A DNA stretch of 64,000 nucleotides. Source: Algibacter miyuki. Lineage in GTDB: Bacteria > Bacteroidota > Bacteroidia > Flavobacteriales > Flavobacteriaceae. The position numbers and the translations under genes were made by a program. Shown in pieces: positions 8,599 to 17,602 of the stretch. Location: the NCBI RefSeq assembly GCF_042427745.1, contig NZ_JBHMFA010000001.1; one strand, given 5' to 3'. How positions within the stretch are numbered: the first letter of the stretch is position 1; the number at the start of each line of letters is the position of its first letter. The notes beneath the pieces are model-generated. The model was not told where the DNA came from, searched no databases, and saw only the letters and a list, made by a program, of their open reading frames with translations.

Positions 8599-9831
8599 TT
8601 TACTTTCCATATCAATAACGTGAGCTACCGTTTTCACTAACCGATGATGATTTTTTACAAACGGATTTGTTTCATCCCAAACATAGCCTGCTAAAACTGC
8701 ACATATTTGTTTTTTTATACTCGGATTTTCGGGCCTGTGAAAAAATAATTTCTGTAAATTCCCCGTGTACCATTCCTTAACATAAGTTGAGAACACGTTC
8801 ACCCCTTTTTTAATATAATCCGAATAATCAACTTCCCAATCGACAGCTTTACCCGCCAATTCTTTGGTTATTAATTTTGCTGCTAATAATCCCGATTCCG
8901 TAGCAAAAGTAACCCCTGAAGAAAACACAGGATCTAAAAACTCAGCACTATTACCTGTTAACACATAGCCTTTTCCGTAAAGTTGTTTTACCGATTTTGA
9001 ATAGTTTTTTATTTCTATTGGATTAAATTTAAATTCCGCATCCTTAAAACGATCGCGATAATAGGCCGAATGTTTTATCATTTCGGTTAATTTCTCAGAA
9101 GTATTTCCTTGAAACAATTCCATAAATTCATGAGAACCTACAATACCGATACTAGTGTCTCCGTTAGAAAAAGGAATAACCCAAAGCCAAGTTCGAAGGC
9201 TTAAAACATCAAAGGTAATTTGAGTACCCTCAACACCTTCCGGACGATTCACATCTTTTACATGCGCAAAAACAGACGATTGATCGCCTAATTCCGATGG
9301 TTTTTCCAAATCTAAAAGTCGCGGTAAAACCCTACCATAACCACTAGAATCAATAATATATTTAGCACGAACTGTACTTATTTCGCCTGCCAAATTTTTA
9401 ATAGTTGTTACCGAACTTCCATCATCATTAAAATCAACATCAACCACTTCATGTTCAAAGGCAACATCTACGCCTTTTTTAATCACTTCTTTAGCCAATA
9501 CGCTATCAAAATCGGCACGTGGCACTTGCCAAGTCCAATCCCAACCTTCGGTATGTTTTTCACTAAAATCGAAATCGCAAACCACGCCATCACGTAAAAA
9601 ACGAGCGCCAGATTTCACTTCAAAACCTTCCGCCTTTAAGCAGTCTAGTAAACCCACTTCTTCAAAATGATCCATACAACGTGGCAACAAGCTCTCACCA
9701 ATAACAAAACGGGGAAATTTATTTTTTTCGACAACTTTCACATCACAGCCATGCGCCGTCAAATAAGCCGCTGCAACGCACCCCGAGGGACCAGCACCTA
9801 TTATTAACACATCTACACTTTCATCATTCAT
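8587..9831 (-). CDS. Flavin-dependent halogenase-like monooxygenase of the pigment cluster
   Basis: A 414-residue FAD-binding enzyme of the halogenase/geranylgeranyl-reductase superfamily. The Rossmann motif GAGPSG is at residues 12-17 and GESLLP at 45-50. Lys73 lies in a GFEVKSGARF context resembling the catalytic-lysine region of carrier-protein halogenases. W215-L-W-V-I-P220 matches the WxWxIP halogenase signature. GNSAEFLDPVFSSG binds the FAD phosphate. It is divergent from the tyrosine ammonia-lyase gene; flexirubin-type pigments are known to be ring-chlorinated or hydroxylated, so decoration of the aryl head is a reasonable role. Whether it halogenates or hydroxylates cannot be told from sequence alone. 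Confidence 0.8.
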   Translation of the reverse strand: MNDESVDVLIIGAGPSGCVAAAYLTAHGCDVKVVEKNKFPRFVIGESLLPRCMDHFEEVGLLDCLKAEGFEVKSGARFLRDGVVCDFDFSEKHTEGWDWTWQVPRADFDSVLAKEVIKKGVDVAFEHEVVDVDFNDDGSSVTTIKNLAGEISTVRAKYIIDSSGYGRVLPRLLDLEKPSELGDQSSVFAHVKDVNRPEGVEGTQITFDVLSLRTWLWVIPFSNGDTSIGIVGSHEFMELFQGNTSEKLTEMIKHSAYYRDRFKDAEFKFNPIEIKNYSKSVKQLYGKGYVLTGNSAEFLDPVFSSGVTFATESGLLAAKLITKELAGKAVDWEVDYSDYIKKGVNVFSTYVKEWYTGNLQKLFFHRPENPSIKKQICAVLAGYVWDETNPFVKNHHRLVKTVAHVIDMESKKGE

Positions 9832-9861
9832 GTTCTAGTAGTATAAAATCATTTATTATTC

Positions 9862-9869
9862 TAAATTTG
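9862..9869 (+). promoter_or_regulatory. Candidate -7 element for the pigment operon (TAL promoter)
   Basis: TAAATTTG fits TAnnTTTG and lies 69 bases before the ATG of the ammonia-lyase gene, in the 107-base divergent spacer. No convincing -33 TTTG was found at the right distance. Confidence 0.4.
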
Positions 9870-9938
9870 CATTCCAAAATAACCCTATTTTTAGGTATTA
9901 TACTATTATTTCTTACTAAAAATTTAACATTTTCTTAG

Positions 9939-11471
9939 ATGGTAAAACTGAATGGCACTTTAGGTATTGAAGACTTTTACAAAATTATTTTTGAAAACAA
10001 TCCCATTGAAATTGAAAATTCTGTTTATCAAACCATCGAAAATAGCTTTAACTTTTTACGAGATTTTTCAGAAAACAAAACCATCTACGGTGTAAACACA
10101 GGCTTTGGCCCGATGGCACAATATAAAATTGCCGATGCCGACCGTATAAAATTACAATACAATTTAATTAGAAGTCATGCTTCGGGAACAGGAAACCCAA
10201 TTCCTAAACAATATGTAAAAGCAGCTATGCTTGCCCGATTAAACACTTTATCACTTGGGAATTCCGGAGTTCATAAATCGGTTATCGAATTGATGAGTAC
10301 CTTAATTAATCGCGATATTATTCCGTTAATTTACGAACATGGTGGCGTTGGCGCTAGTGGCGATTTAGTACAATTAGCACATCTTGCACTTGTTTTAATT
10401 GGCGAAGGTGAAGTCTATTATAAAAATGAATTAAAACCAACGAAAGAGGTTTTCGAAATTGAAAATCTACAACCCATACAAGTTGTTCTTAGAGAAGGTT
10501 TAGCTTTAATGAATGGCACTTCGGTAATGACGGGTGTTGGAATTATAAACACCGTAAACACAAGAAAACTATTAAATTGGAGCATTTTATGTTCGGCAGC
10601 CATCAATGAAATTGTTGAAGCTTACGACGATCATTTATCCTTCGAATTAAACCAAACAAAAAAACATAAAGGACAGCGTGAAGTTGCCAAACAAATGCGC
10701 TCACATTTAAGCGACAGCGCACTTACACGAAAACGCGAGGAATTTTTATACAACAAAAATCCTGAAGTAGAAATATTTGAAGAAAAAGTACAAGAATATT
10801 ACTCTATTCGTTGCGTACCTCAAATTTTGGGTCCTGTTTTAGACACCCTAAATAATGTTGAACACATTTTAATTGAAGAAATAAACTCTGCTAACGACAA
10901 TCCTATTGTAAACGTTGAAAAACAACACGTATACCATGGTGGAAATTTCCATGGCGACTATGTATCACTAGAAATGGATAAACTTAAACTTGTAGTAACT
11001 AAAACTAGTATGTTAGCCGAACGCCAATTAAACTATCTACTAAACCCAAACCTCAACAATATACTCCCAGCCTTTGTTAACCTTGGAACATTAGGTTTAA
11101 ATTTCGGCATGCAAGGTGTTCAATTTACAGCAACTTCAACAACAGCCGAAAACCAAATGCTATCCAACCCGATGTATGTACACAGCATACCTAACAATAA
11201 CGATAATCAAGATATTGTAAGTATGGGAACCAATGCGGCATTAATCACCAAAAAAGTAATTGAAAACGCTTTTGAAGTGATGGCTATTGAAATAATAACC
11301 ATTGTACAAGCCATTGAATATCTTAAAGTACAAGACAAGGTGTCTTCAAAAACCAAGAAAATGTATGACGACATACGACATTTAGTTCCTATATTTACAG
11401 AAGACGTTGTCATGTATCCCTTTGTTAACAAGGTAAAAACCTTTATTATGAATCATGAAAACAACGCTTAA
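9939..11471 (+). CDS. Tyrosine ammonia-lyase (HAL/PAL/TAL family)
   Basis: A 510-residue aromatic amino acid ammonia-lyase. The Ala139-Ser140-Gly141 triad (GGVGASGDLVQ) forms the MIO cofactor, Tyr50 (IYGVNTGFGPMA) is the catalytic tyrosine, and His80 (RSHASGTG) is the selectivity residue that favours tyrosine over phenylalanine. I recognise strong resemblance along the whole length to the characterised Flavobacterium johnsoniae TAL. The product, 4-coumarate, is the expected starter for aryl-polyene or flexirubin synthesis, to be activated by the AMP ligase encoded at 30988. It opens the long rightward gene set. Histidase is the main alternative; the genes around it and the His80 context argue against that. 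Confidence 0.92.
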   Translation: MVKLNGTLGIEDFYKIIFENNPIEIENSVYQTIENSFNFLRDFSENKTIYGVNTGFGPMAQYKIADADRIKLQYNLIRSHASGTGNPIPKQYVKAAMLARLNTLSLGNSGVHKSVIELMSTLINRDIIPLIYEHGGVGASGDLVQLAHLALVLIGEGEVYYKNELKPTKEVFEIENLQPIQVVLREGLALMNGTSVMTGVGIINTVNTRKLLNWSILCSAAINEIVEAYDDHLSFELNQTKKHKGQREVAKQMRSHLSDSALTRKREEFLYNKNPEVEIFEEKVQEYYSIRCVPQILGPVLDTLNNVEHILIEEINSANDNPIVNVEKQHVYHGGNFHGDYVSLEMDKLKLVVTKTSMLAERQLNYLLNPNLNNILPAFVNLGTLGLNFGMQGVQFTATSTTAENQMLSNPMYVHSIPNNNDNQDIVSMGTNAALITKKVIENAFEVMAIEIITIVQAIEYLKVQDKVSSKTKKMYDDIRHLVPIFTEDVVMYPFVNKVKTFIMNHENNA

Positions 11472-11575
11472 AACGAACATATTATTTTTTTAGATTTTCT
11501 TATAGTATGAGAATTTATAATCAAGTAAGACACCCATCTTTTCAACATTAAGTTAAACAAAGAAAACCAACAATA

Positions 11576-12307
11576 ATGAAGTGTGCTTTAGTAACAGGAG
11601 GCTCTAGAGGTATCGGAAAAGCAATATGCATTCAACTAGCAAAAGACTCTGATTATCATATTTTAATCAATTATAACAGTAATAAAGACGCCGCTTTAGA
11701 CACTCTAAAAGCGGTTGAAGACGCTGGATCTACAGGAGAGTTGTTACAATTTAACGTCTCTAATATTACAGAAGTACAAAACCAATTAGACACTTGGCAA
11801 GACAATAACAAAGAAGCCATAATTGAAGTGATTGTAAATAATGCTGGAATTACAAAAGACGGCTTATTTATGTGGATGAAACCAGACGATTGGAACTCGG
11901 TAATAAACACAAGTTTGAATGGTTTTTTCAATGTTACCAATCATTTAATTCAGAAAATGCTCGTTCAAAAATACGGACGTGTTATTAATATTGTATCGCT
12001 ATCGGGATTAAAAGGCACACCTGGTCAAACCAATTATTCTGCAGCAAAAGGCGCTGTTATTGCAGCAACAAAAGCCCTTGCGCAAGAAATTGCTAAACGT
12101 AACATAACCGTAAATGCAGTGGCTCCAGGTTTTATAAAATCGGATATGACTAGCGATTTAAACGAAAAAGACTTAAAAAAATTAGTGCCTGCAAATCGTT
12201 TCGGTGATCCCGAAGAAGTAGCACATTTGGTATCATTTCTAGCTTCTAAAAAATCATCTTATATTACAGGCGAAGTGATAAACATTAACGGAGGCATTTA
12301 CTCTTAA
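11576..12307 (+). CDS. 3-oxoacyl-ACP reductase of the polyene pathway
   Basis: A 243-residue short-chain dehydrogenase/reductase of the FabG type. The NADPH site TGGSRGIG is at residues 7-14, NNAG at 88-91, and the catalytic Ser141, Tyr154 and Lys158 are in place. It would reduce the beta-keto group after each chain extension, as ApeQ does in aryl-polyene systems. It lies 104 bases after TAL and 12 bases before the first ketosynthase. Confidence 0.9.
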   Translation: MKCALVTGGSRGIGKAICIQLAKDSDYHILINYNSNKDAALDTLKAVEDAGSTGELLQFNVSNITEVQNQLDTWQDNNKEAIIEVIVNNAGITKDGLFMWMKPDDWNSVINTSLNGFFNVTNHLIQKMLVQKYGRVINIVSLSGLKGTPGQTNYSAAKGAVIAATKALAQEIAKRNITVNAVAPGFIKSDMTSDLNEKDLKKLVPANRFGDPEEVAHLVSFLASKKSSYITGEVININGGIYS

Positions 12308-12319
12308 TAAAAACCAACC

Positions 12320-13537
12320 ATGAGTAGAGTTGTTATAACAGGCATGGGAATTTATTCCTGCATTGGTCAAAATTTAGACGAGGTAAAAAAATCGTTATAT
12401 AACGGCACATCAGGCATTGTTTTCGACGATAAACGAGTACCTTTCGGATACCGTTCTTGCCTAACAGGCATGGTCGACGAGCCCAATTTAAAAAGCCACT
12501 TAACCCGAAGACAACGCATTAGCTTAGGCGAAGAAGGCACTTATGCCTACATGGCAACTATTGAAGCTTTAGAAAACGCAAAAATAACTCAAGACTACCT
12601 AAATAATAATGAAGTTGGCATCCTTTACGGAAACGACAGTACAGCTAAATCTGTTATAGAATCTGTTGATAAAATTAGAGAAAAAAAAGACACCACTTTA
12701 GTTGGTTCTGGCTCTATTTTTAAAGGTATGAATTCTACAATTACCATGAATTTGTCGACTATTTTCAAACTCACCGGTATCAATTTTACTATAAGCGCAG
12801 CTTGCGCTAGTGGCTCACACGCTATAGGCATGGCTTACCAACTTATAAAAAGCGGCTTACAAGACTGTATTATTTGTGGTGGCGCACAAGAAATTAACGA
12901 ACTTGCTATGGGCAGTTTTGATGGCTTAGGCGTATTCTCGGCAAATACCGCAGACCCTTCAAAAGCCTCTCGACCGTTCGATAAAAACCGTGATGGATTA
13001 ATTCCAAGTGGTGGTGGCGCAACCCTAGTGGTAGAGAGTTACGAATCGGCTGTAAAAAGAGGCGCTCCTATTTTAGGAGAAATCATTGGTTATGGGTTTT
13101 CATCAAACGGCGAGCATATTTCAACACCCAATGTAGACGGACCATCACGAGCTATGAATAAAGCGATTAAACAAGCTAACATCCCTATTAGTAGTATAGA
13201 CTACGTCAATGCTCACGCCACTTCAACACCAGTTGGCGACAGCAACGAAGCTAAAGCTATTTTTAATGTTTTTGGCGAAAATGGTCCATATGTAAGCTCC
13301 ACTAAATCCATGACAGGCCACGAATGTTGGATGGCAGGAGCCAGTGAAGTCATCTATTCTATGCTTATGATGCAACATTCATTTATTGCACCAAATATCA
13401 ATTTAGAAACTCCAGACGAAGACGCCGCCAAATTAAATTTAGTGAGTAAAACCCTAGATAAAAAAATTGATGTATTTTTGTCCAATTCTTTTGGATTTGG
13501 AGGGACAAATTCAGCATTAATAATAAAAAAACTATAG
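12320..13537 (+). CDS. Beta-ketoacyl-ACP synthase (KS 1)
   Basis: A 405-residue FabF/FabB-type ketosynthase with a full catalytic set: Cys162 (SAACASGSH), His299 (NAHATSTP) and His334 (MTGHECWMAG). The family length is about 410. It should condense malonyl-ACP with the growing acyl chain. One of four ketosynthase-like genes plus a short KS relic in this locus, placed 7 bases before an ACP gene. Aryl-polyene systems use several KS proteins with divided labour between initiation, elongation and chain-length control. Confidence 0.93.
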   Translation: MSRVVITGMGIYSCIGQNLDEVKKSLYNGTSGIVFDDKRVPFGYRSCLTGMVDEPNLKSHLTRRQRISLGEEGTYAYMATIEALENAKITQDYLNNNEVGILYGNDSTAKSVIESVDKIREKKDTTLVGSGSIFKGMNSTITMNLSTIFKLTGINFTISAACASGSHAIGMAYQLIKSGLQDCIICGGAQEINELAMGSFDGLGVFSANTADPSKASRPFDKNRDGLIPSGGGATLVVESYESAVKRGAPILGEIIGYGFSSNGEHISTPNVDGPSRAMNKAIKQANIPISSIDYVNAHATSTPVGDSNEAKAIFNVFGENGPYVSSTKSMTGHECWMAGASEVIYSMLMMQHSFIAPNINLETPDEDAAKLNLVSKTLDKKIDVFLSNSFGFGGTNSALIIKKL

Positions 13538-13544
13538 TACCGAT

Positions 13545-13787
13545 ATGGAAAAAGAGGTTATTATTGAAAAAATAAACGACTTTCTTATAGATGAATTTGA
13601 AGTGGAATCAGATGACATATTACCTGAAGCCAATTTAAAAGAAACCTTAGAACTAGACAGTTTAGACTTTGTAGATTTAGTAGTTGCTATCGAAGCTAAC
13701 TTTGGCGTAAAGCTCGTTGGAGAAGATTTTGTAAACGTGGTAACACTTCAAAATTTTTACGACCTTATTGAAAATAAATTAAGCTAA
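13545..13787 (+). CDS. Acyl carrier protein (ACP 1)
   Basis: An 80-residue acidic carrier protein with the phosphopantetheine attachment serine Ser39 in the motif LELDSLDFVDLV. It lies between KS 1 and the acyltransferase with short gaps, so it probably carries the growing aryl-polyene chain. A second ACP is encoded at 17344; which one loads the coumaroyl starter is not clear. Confidence 0.93.
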   Translation: MEKEVIIEKINDFLIDEFEVESDDILPEANLKETLELDSLDFVDLVVAIEANFGVKLVGEDFVNVVTLQNFYDLIENKLS

Positions 13788-13804
13788 ATTTTTACTTAAA
13801 CTGA

Positions 13805-14689
13805 ATGACTACGGAATGGGAAGGCAAGTCTAGAGGTTCGGTTTTAGGATATAAAATATTTGTGTTTTGTATCAAAAACCTCGGCTTACGCACTGCTTAT
13901 TTCGTACTTATATTTGTGGCCTTTTACTTTTGTTTTTTCGCAAGTAAAAGCACTAAATCTATTTATTATTACTTTCGAAAACGACGTAAAAACTCAAGAC
14001 TAAAAAGTGTTTTGAGGGTTTACAAAAGTTATTTTGTTTTCGGGCAAACCATAATTGATAAAATAGCGATTTCATCGGGTTTACGAAACAAATTCACCTA
14101 TCATTTTGATGGTGTAGAATTATTAAACAATATTCTAAGAGCTAAAAAAGGCGGCATTTTTATTAGTGCCCATGTTGGAAATTTCGAAATTGCCGAATAC
14201 TTTTTAAACGAGCTCGAAGAAAACATCACCATCAGTTTATTAACAACCGATACCGAACATAGCGATATTAAGGCCTATCTAGAAAGTGTAACCTCAAAAT
14301 CGAACATTAAATTCATCATTATAAAAGATGATTTATCACATATTTTCGAAATAAATGCCGCCTTGTCTCGAAATGAAATTATTTGCATTACAGGTGATCG
14401 CTACGTAAAACCATCAAAAACGTTAACGCATAATCTATTGGAACAAAAAGCAGATTTCCCTGCAGGCCCATTTTTACTAGGATCGCGATTAAAAGTACCG
14501 GTAATTTTTGTTTACGTGATGAAAGAAACCACGAAACACTACCATCTTTACGCTAGGCAAGCCGAAGTAAAACATCGCGATCACAACGCTTTATTGCAAT
14601 CGTATACCGAAAGTTTAGAATGGATACTAAAGAAACACCCTTTACAATGGTTTAATTATTTTGATTTCTGGAACGACTTAAAAGACTAA
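13805..14689 (+). CDS. Lysophospholipid/LpxL-type acyltransferase
   Basis: A 294-residue membrane-anchored acyltransferase of the LpxL/HtrB family. One or two hydrophobic segments occupy residues 20-48, and the catalytic HX4E motif is His123-VGNF-Glu128. A TGDR motif (ITGDRYV) follows near 200. In aryl-polyene clusters such enzymes attach the finished polyene acid to a lipid in the membrane. It lies 17 bases after ACP 1, consistent with use of an acyl-ACP donor. Confidence 0.85.
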   Translation: MTTEWEGKSRGSVLGYKIFVFCIKNLGLRTAYFVLIFVAFYFCFFASKSTKSIYYYFRKRRKNSRLKSVLRVYKSYFVFGQTIIDKIAISSGLRNKFTYHFDGVELLNNILRAKKGGIFISAHVGNFEIAEYFLNELEENITISLLTTDTEHSDIKAYLESVTSKSNIKFIIIKDDLSHIFEINAALSRNEIICITGDRYVKPSKTLTHNLLEQKADFPAGPFLLGSRLKVPVIFVYVMKETTKHYHLYARQAEVKHRDHNALLQSYTESLEWILKKHPLQWFNYFDFWNDLKD

Positions 14690-14696
14690 CAATAGC

Positions 14697-15140
14697 ATGA
14701 ATATACTTAAAGAACCGATTACAGATCAAAATATAATTCTCAAGTTAATTCCACAGCGCTCACCTATTATTATGGTAGATGCCTTATTGTCTTTTAACGA
14801 TACCAAAGTTGTTTCTGGCTTAACCATTACTAGCGACAATATGTTTGTACAAAATGGTTACCTTACCGAGCCAGGCCTTATTGAACATATGGCGCAAACT
14901 GTGGCACTTTATACAGGCTATCATTTTTATATTCAAAACATACCAGCACCCGAAGGATATATTGGCGCCATAAAAGGCGTTCATATTGAAAAACTTCCGA
15001 AGGTGAATATGCAAGTTAAAACCGAGGTCGAAATTTTACAAGAAGTTATGGGCGTCACCTTAGTTAAAGGAACAACCACCTTAAACGGCGATATTATTAT
15101 GACAGCCCAAATGAAAACGGTTTTAAAAAAAGAAGCATAA
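14697..15140 (+). CDS. Hotdog-fold dehydratase-like subunit with Glu but no catalytic His
   Basis: A 147-residue FabA/FabZ-like hotdog protein. Glu63 in EPGLIEHMAQT aligns with the catalytic Glu/Asp of FabZ/FabA, but the GHFPG segment that supplies the partner histidine is missing; residues 49-60 have no His. It therefore looks like ApeP-type subunits of aryl-polyene dehydratases. The locus also encodes a second hotdog protein (22504-22890) that has the His and lacks the Glu, so the two probably form a heterodimer. It lies 7 bases after the acyltransferase and directly abuts the thioesterase gene. Confidence 0.8.
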   Translation: MNILKEPITDQNIILKLIPQRSPIIMVDALLSFNDTKVVSGLTITSDNMFVQNGYLTEPGLIEHMAQTVALYTGYHFYIQNIPAPEGYIGAIKGVHIEKLPKVNMQVKTEVEILQEVMGVTLVKGTTTLNGDIIMTAQMKTVLKKEA

Positions 15141-15587
15141 ATGGCATCTAGAAAAAAAGATAACACCCTCGAAACATCACTAAAAGTAAACCACGACATT
15201 AGAGTGCGCTTTAATGAAACGGATGCTTTAGGTATTGTTTGGCATGGTTATTATATTCATTATTTCGAAGATGGACGCGAAGCTTTTGGTAGAAAACACG
15301 GCATTTCTTACCTCGATACTAAAGCACAAGGTTACGTAACACCTATTGTAAAATCGACCTGCGAACACAAATTACCTTTACGTTATGGCGATGTGGCAAC
15401 CATAGAAACCACATATATTAATTCGCCTGCAGCAAAACTGATTTTTAGATATAATATTTTCAATGCTGAAAAACAACTGGTTTGCACCGGAGAAACCATT
15501 CAGGTTTTTGTGGACGATAATAACAATTTATCACTCGCTCTTCCTCCTTTTATTGAAGCTTGGAAAGCTAAAAACGATCTATTATAA
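15141..15587 (+). CDS. 4HBT-type acyl thioesterase
   Basis: A 148-residue hotdog thioesterase of the 4-hydroxybenzoyl-CoA thioesterase family. The catalytic aspartate is Asp28 in RFNETDALGIVWHGYYI. The ATG follows the previous stop directly (no spacer), so translation is likely coupled. In this setting it may release the finished polyene from ACP or remove misprimed chains. Confidence 0.88.
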   Translation: MASRKKDNTLETSLKVNHDIRVRFNETDALGIVWHGYYIHYFEDGREAFGRKHGISYLDTKAQGYVTPIVKSTCEHKLPLRYGDVATIETTYINSPAAKLIFRYNIFNAEKQLVCTGETIQVFVDDNNNLSLALPPFIEAWKAKNDLL

Positions 15588-15593
15588 AACACT

Positions 15594-16724
15594 ATGACAG
15601 ACGTTTTTATTACAGCTGATAATATTATTTCCCCACTTGGTTTTACTTCCGAAGCTAACATTTCGGAAATCACTCAAGAACATTCAGGTATTGCCCTGCA
15701 TGATGATATCAGTGCATCTCCATGTTATGCATCTATTATAAATACTGAAAAACTAAACAACGCTTTCTCTAAAATTGGAGACAGTACGGCATTTACCAAA
15801 CTAGAAAAAATGATGATTTTGTCTTTACAAGACACTATCTCCCAAACGCATTTCCCTATTTCCGACAGAACCGCTTTAATTATAGCCACAACCAAAGGAA
15901 ATATCGATGCCTTAAATAATAATTTTAAACCAGAACGTGCCTATTTACCTGCTTTAGCCGAAAAAATAAAAACGTTCTTCGGATTTAAAAACGAACCCAT
16001 TATTATTTCTAACGCTTGCGTTTCAGGAATTTTAGCCATTGCTGTAGCCAAACGATTTATCCAAAATAATTTTTACGATAACGCTTTTGTTGTTGGCGGA
16101 GATATTGTTTCAGAATTTACCTTATCCGGTTTTCAGTCGTTTCAAGCCATTAGCGAACAACCTTGCAAACCTTTTTCAAAAAACCGAACAGGTATTACTA
16201 TTGGAGACGCAGCAGCTTCCGTTGCCATTTCAAAAGAAAAAATAAAAACCAATAATATTCAGGTTATTGGCGATGGTTCATGTAACGATGCTAATCATAT
16301 TTCAGGACCTTCACGAACTGGCGAAGGACTATATTTAAGCATTCTTTCAGCATTAAAAGAAGCCAAAATAACACCTGAATCTGTCGATTATATTTCAGCT
16401 CACGGCACAGCGACTATGTTTAACGACGAGATGGAAGCCATTGCCTTCAACCGTGCAAAACTAGAAAAAGCACCCTTGAATAGTTTAAAAGGTTATTACG
16501 GACACACCTTAGGCGCATCGGGCTTACTTGAAGCCATTGTAGGGTTTCATTCCATGAAAAACAACACGCTTTACACCTCCTTAGGTATCGATGAATTAGG
16601 CGTTTCCATGCCAATAAATATTATTAAAAAGCAAACAAAAACCGAGATAAACACCTTTTTAAAAACCGCTTCAGGGTTTGGTGGCTGCAACACAGCGGTT
16701 CTATTTAAAAAAATAAAATCGTGA
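15594..16724 (+). CDS. Beta-ketoacyl-ACP synthase (KS 2)
   Basis: A 376-residue ketosynthase, shorter than KS 1 and KS 3 but with all catalytic residues: Cys142 (SNACVSGI), His270 (SAHGTATMFNDE) and His304 (GYYGHTLGASG). Its stop overlaps the GTG start of the following KS relic by 4 bases. The pairing of an active KS with a short KS-like protein recalls KS/CLF partnerships, though its partner could equally be the protein at 18802. Confidence 0.88.
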   Translation: MTDVFITADNIISPLGFTSEANISEITQEHSGIALHDDISASPCYASIINTEKLNNAFSKIGDSTAFTKLEKMMILSLQDTISQTHFPISDRTALIIATTKGNIDALNNNFKPERAYLPALAEKIKTFFGFKNEPIIISNACVSGILAIAVAKRFIQNNFYDNAFVVGGDIVSEFTLSGFQSFQAISEQPCKPFSKNRTGITIGDAAASVAISKEKIKTNNIQVIGDGSCNDANHISGPSRTGEGLYLSILSALKEAKITPESVDYISAHGTATMFNDEMEAIAFNRAKLEKAPLNSLKGYYGHTLGASGLLEAIVGFHSMKNNTLYTSLGIDELGVSMPINIIKKQTKTEINTFLKTASGFGGCNTAVLFKKIKS

Positions 16725-17344
16725 AACAGTCTCTAAACATCGTCGGCTATTGCCATATAAAAAACCATACAATTTCAGTTAATGGGCAATCGGTTATTTC
16801 CAAAGATTCTGAACTTTCATTTGCTGATTTTTCAAAACAAATTTATAAAGAAAAACAACTGACTTATCCAAAATTTTTCAAAATGGACAACCTTTGTAAA
16901 CTCGCTTTTTTGGCTTCGGAATTTCTATTTCAACACAGCGCAACAGACGAAATTACCAAAGAAAACATGGGCATTGTGCTATCTAACACCTCAGCAAGTT
17001 TAGATACCGACCGAAAATACCAAGATACTATAATCGACAAAGAAAATTACTTTCCAAGTCCGGCCGTATTTGTTTACACCCTAGCCAATATCGCGATTGG
17101 AGAAATCAGTATTAGACATCAAATAAAAGGAGAAAACGCATTTTTTGTTTCAGAAAATTTCAACGAAACCCTTTTAGAACAGTATGCCACAAGCTTAATT
17201 TCCAACAAAAAAAGCAGTCATATTCTATGTGGTTGGGTTGATTTTGATGGCGATAATTACCATGCATTTATGTACCTTGTGGCAAAAGAAGGCGCATTTC
17301 CTCATTCAAAAGAATTTATTAAAAACATATATAACGAAAATTAA
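16721..17344 (+). CDS. Short ketosynthase-like protein lacking catalytic residues
   Basis: A 207-residue protein starting at GTG (GTGA overlap with the KS 2 stop). It keeps features of the N-terminal half of a thiolase-fold ketosynthase (GIVLSNTSASLDTD near 83-96; SPAVFVYTLANIAIGEISIRHQI, corresponding to the region before the KS nucleophile) but has no Cys nucleophile, no HGT motif and no C-terminal half. It is probably a structural partner or relic. Comparable short KS-like genes occur in other flavobacterial pigment clusters as far as I remember. Overlaps the ACP 2 start by one base. Confidence 0.75.
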   Translation: MKQSLNIVGYCHIKNHTISVNGQSVISKDSELSFADFSKQIYKEKQLTYPKFFKMDNLCKLAFLASEFLFQHSATDEITKENMGIVLSNTSASLDTDRKYQDTIIDKENYFPSPAVFVYTLANIAIGEISIRHQIKGENAFFVSENFNETLLEQYATSLISNKKSSHILCGWVDFDGDNYHAFMYLVAKEGAFPHSKEFIKNIYNEN

Positions 17345-17601
17345 TGGACGCATTAAAAACAGAACTTAAAGAAAGCATCATTGAGCAATTAAACTTAGAA
17401 GATTTTAGCGTGGAAGACATTGCTGATGATGATGCCTTATTTGGCGACGGATTAGGACTAGATTCTATCGATGCTTTAGAACTTATTGTGATGCTCGATA
17501 AAGATTATGGCATTAAACTTACCGATCCAAACGAAGGTAAAGCCGTTTTTGAATCTATTGCTGTTTTAGCCACATACATCACTGAACACCGCACAAAATA
17601 A
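17344..17601 (+). CDS. Acyl carrier protein (ACP 2)
   Basis: An 85-residue carrier protein with Ser41 in the GLGLDSIDALEL phosphopantetheine motif. It overlaps the preceding stop by one base and precedes KS 3 by one base, implying tight co-expression. With ACP 1 it gives the two-ACP arrangement seen in aryl-polyene clusters (ApeE/ApeF). Confidence 0.93.
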   Translation: MDALKTELKESIIEQLNLEDFSVEDIADDDALFGDGLGLDSIDALELIVMLDKDYGIKLTDPNEGKAVFESIAVLATYITEHRTK

Positions 17602-17602
17602 G

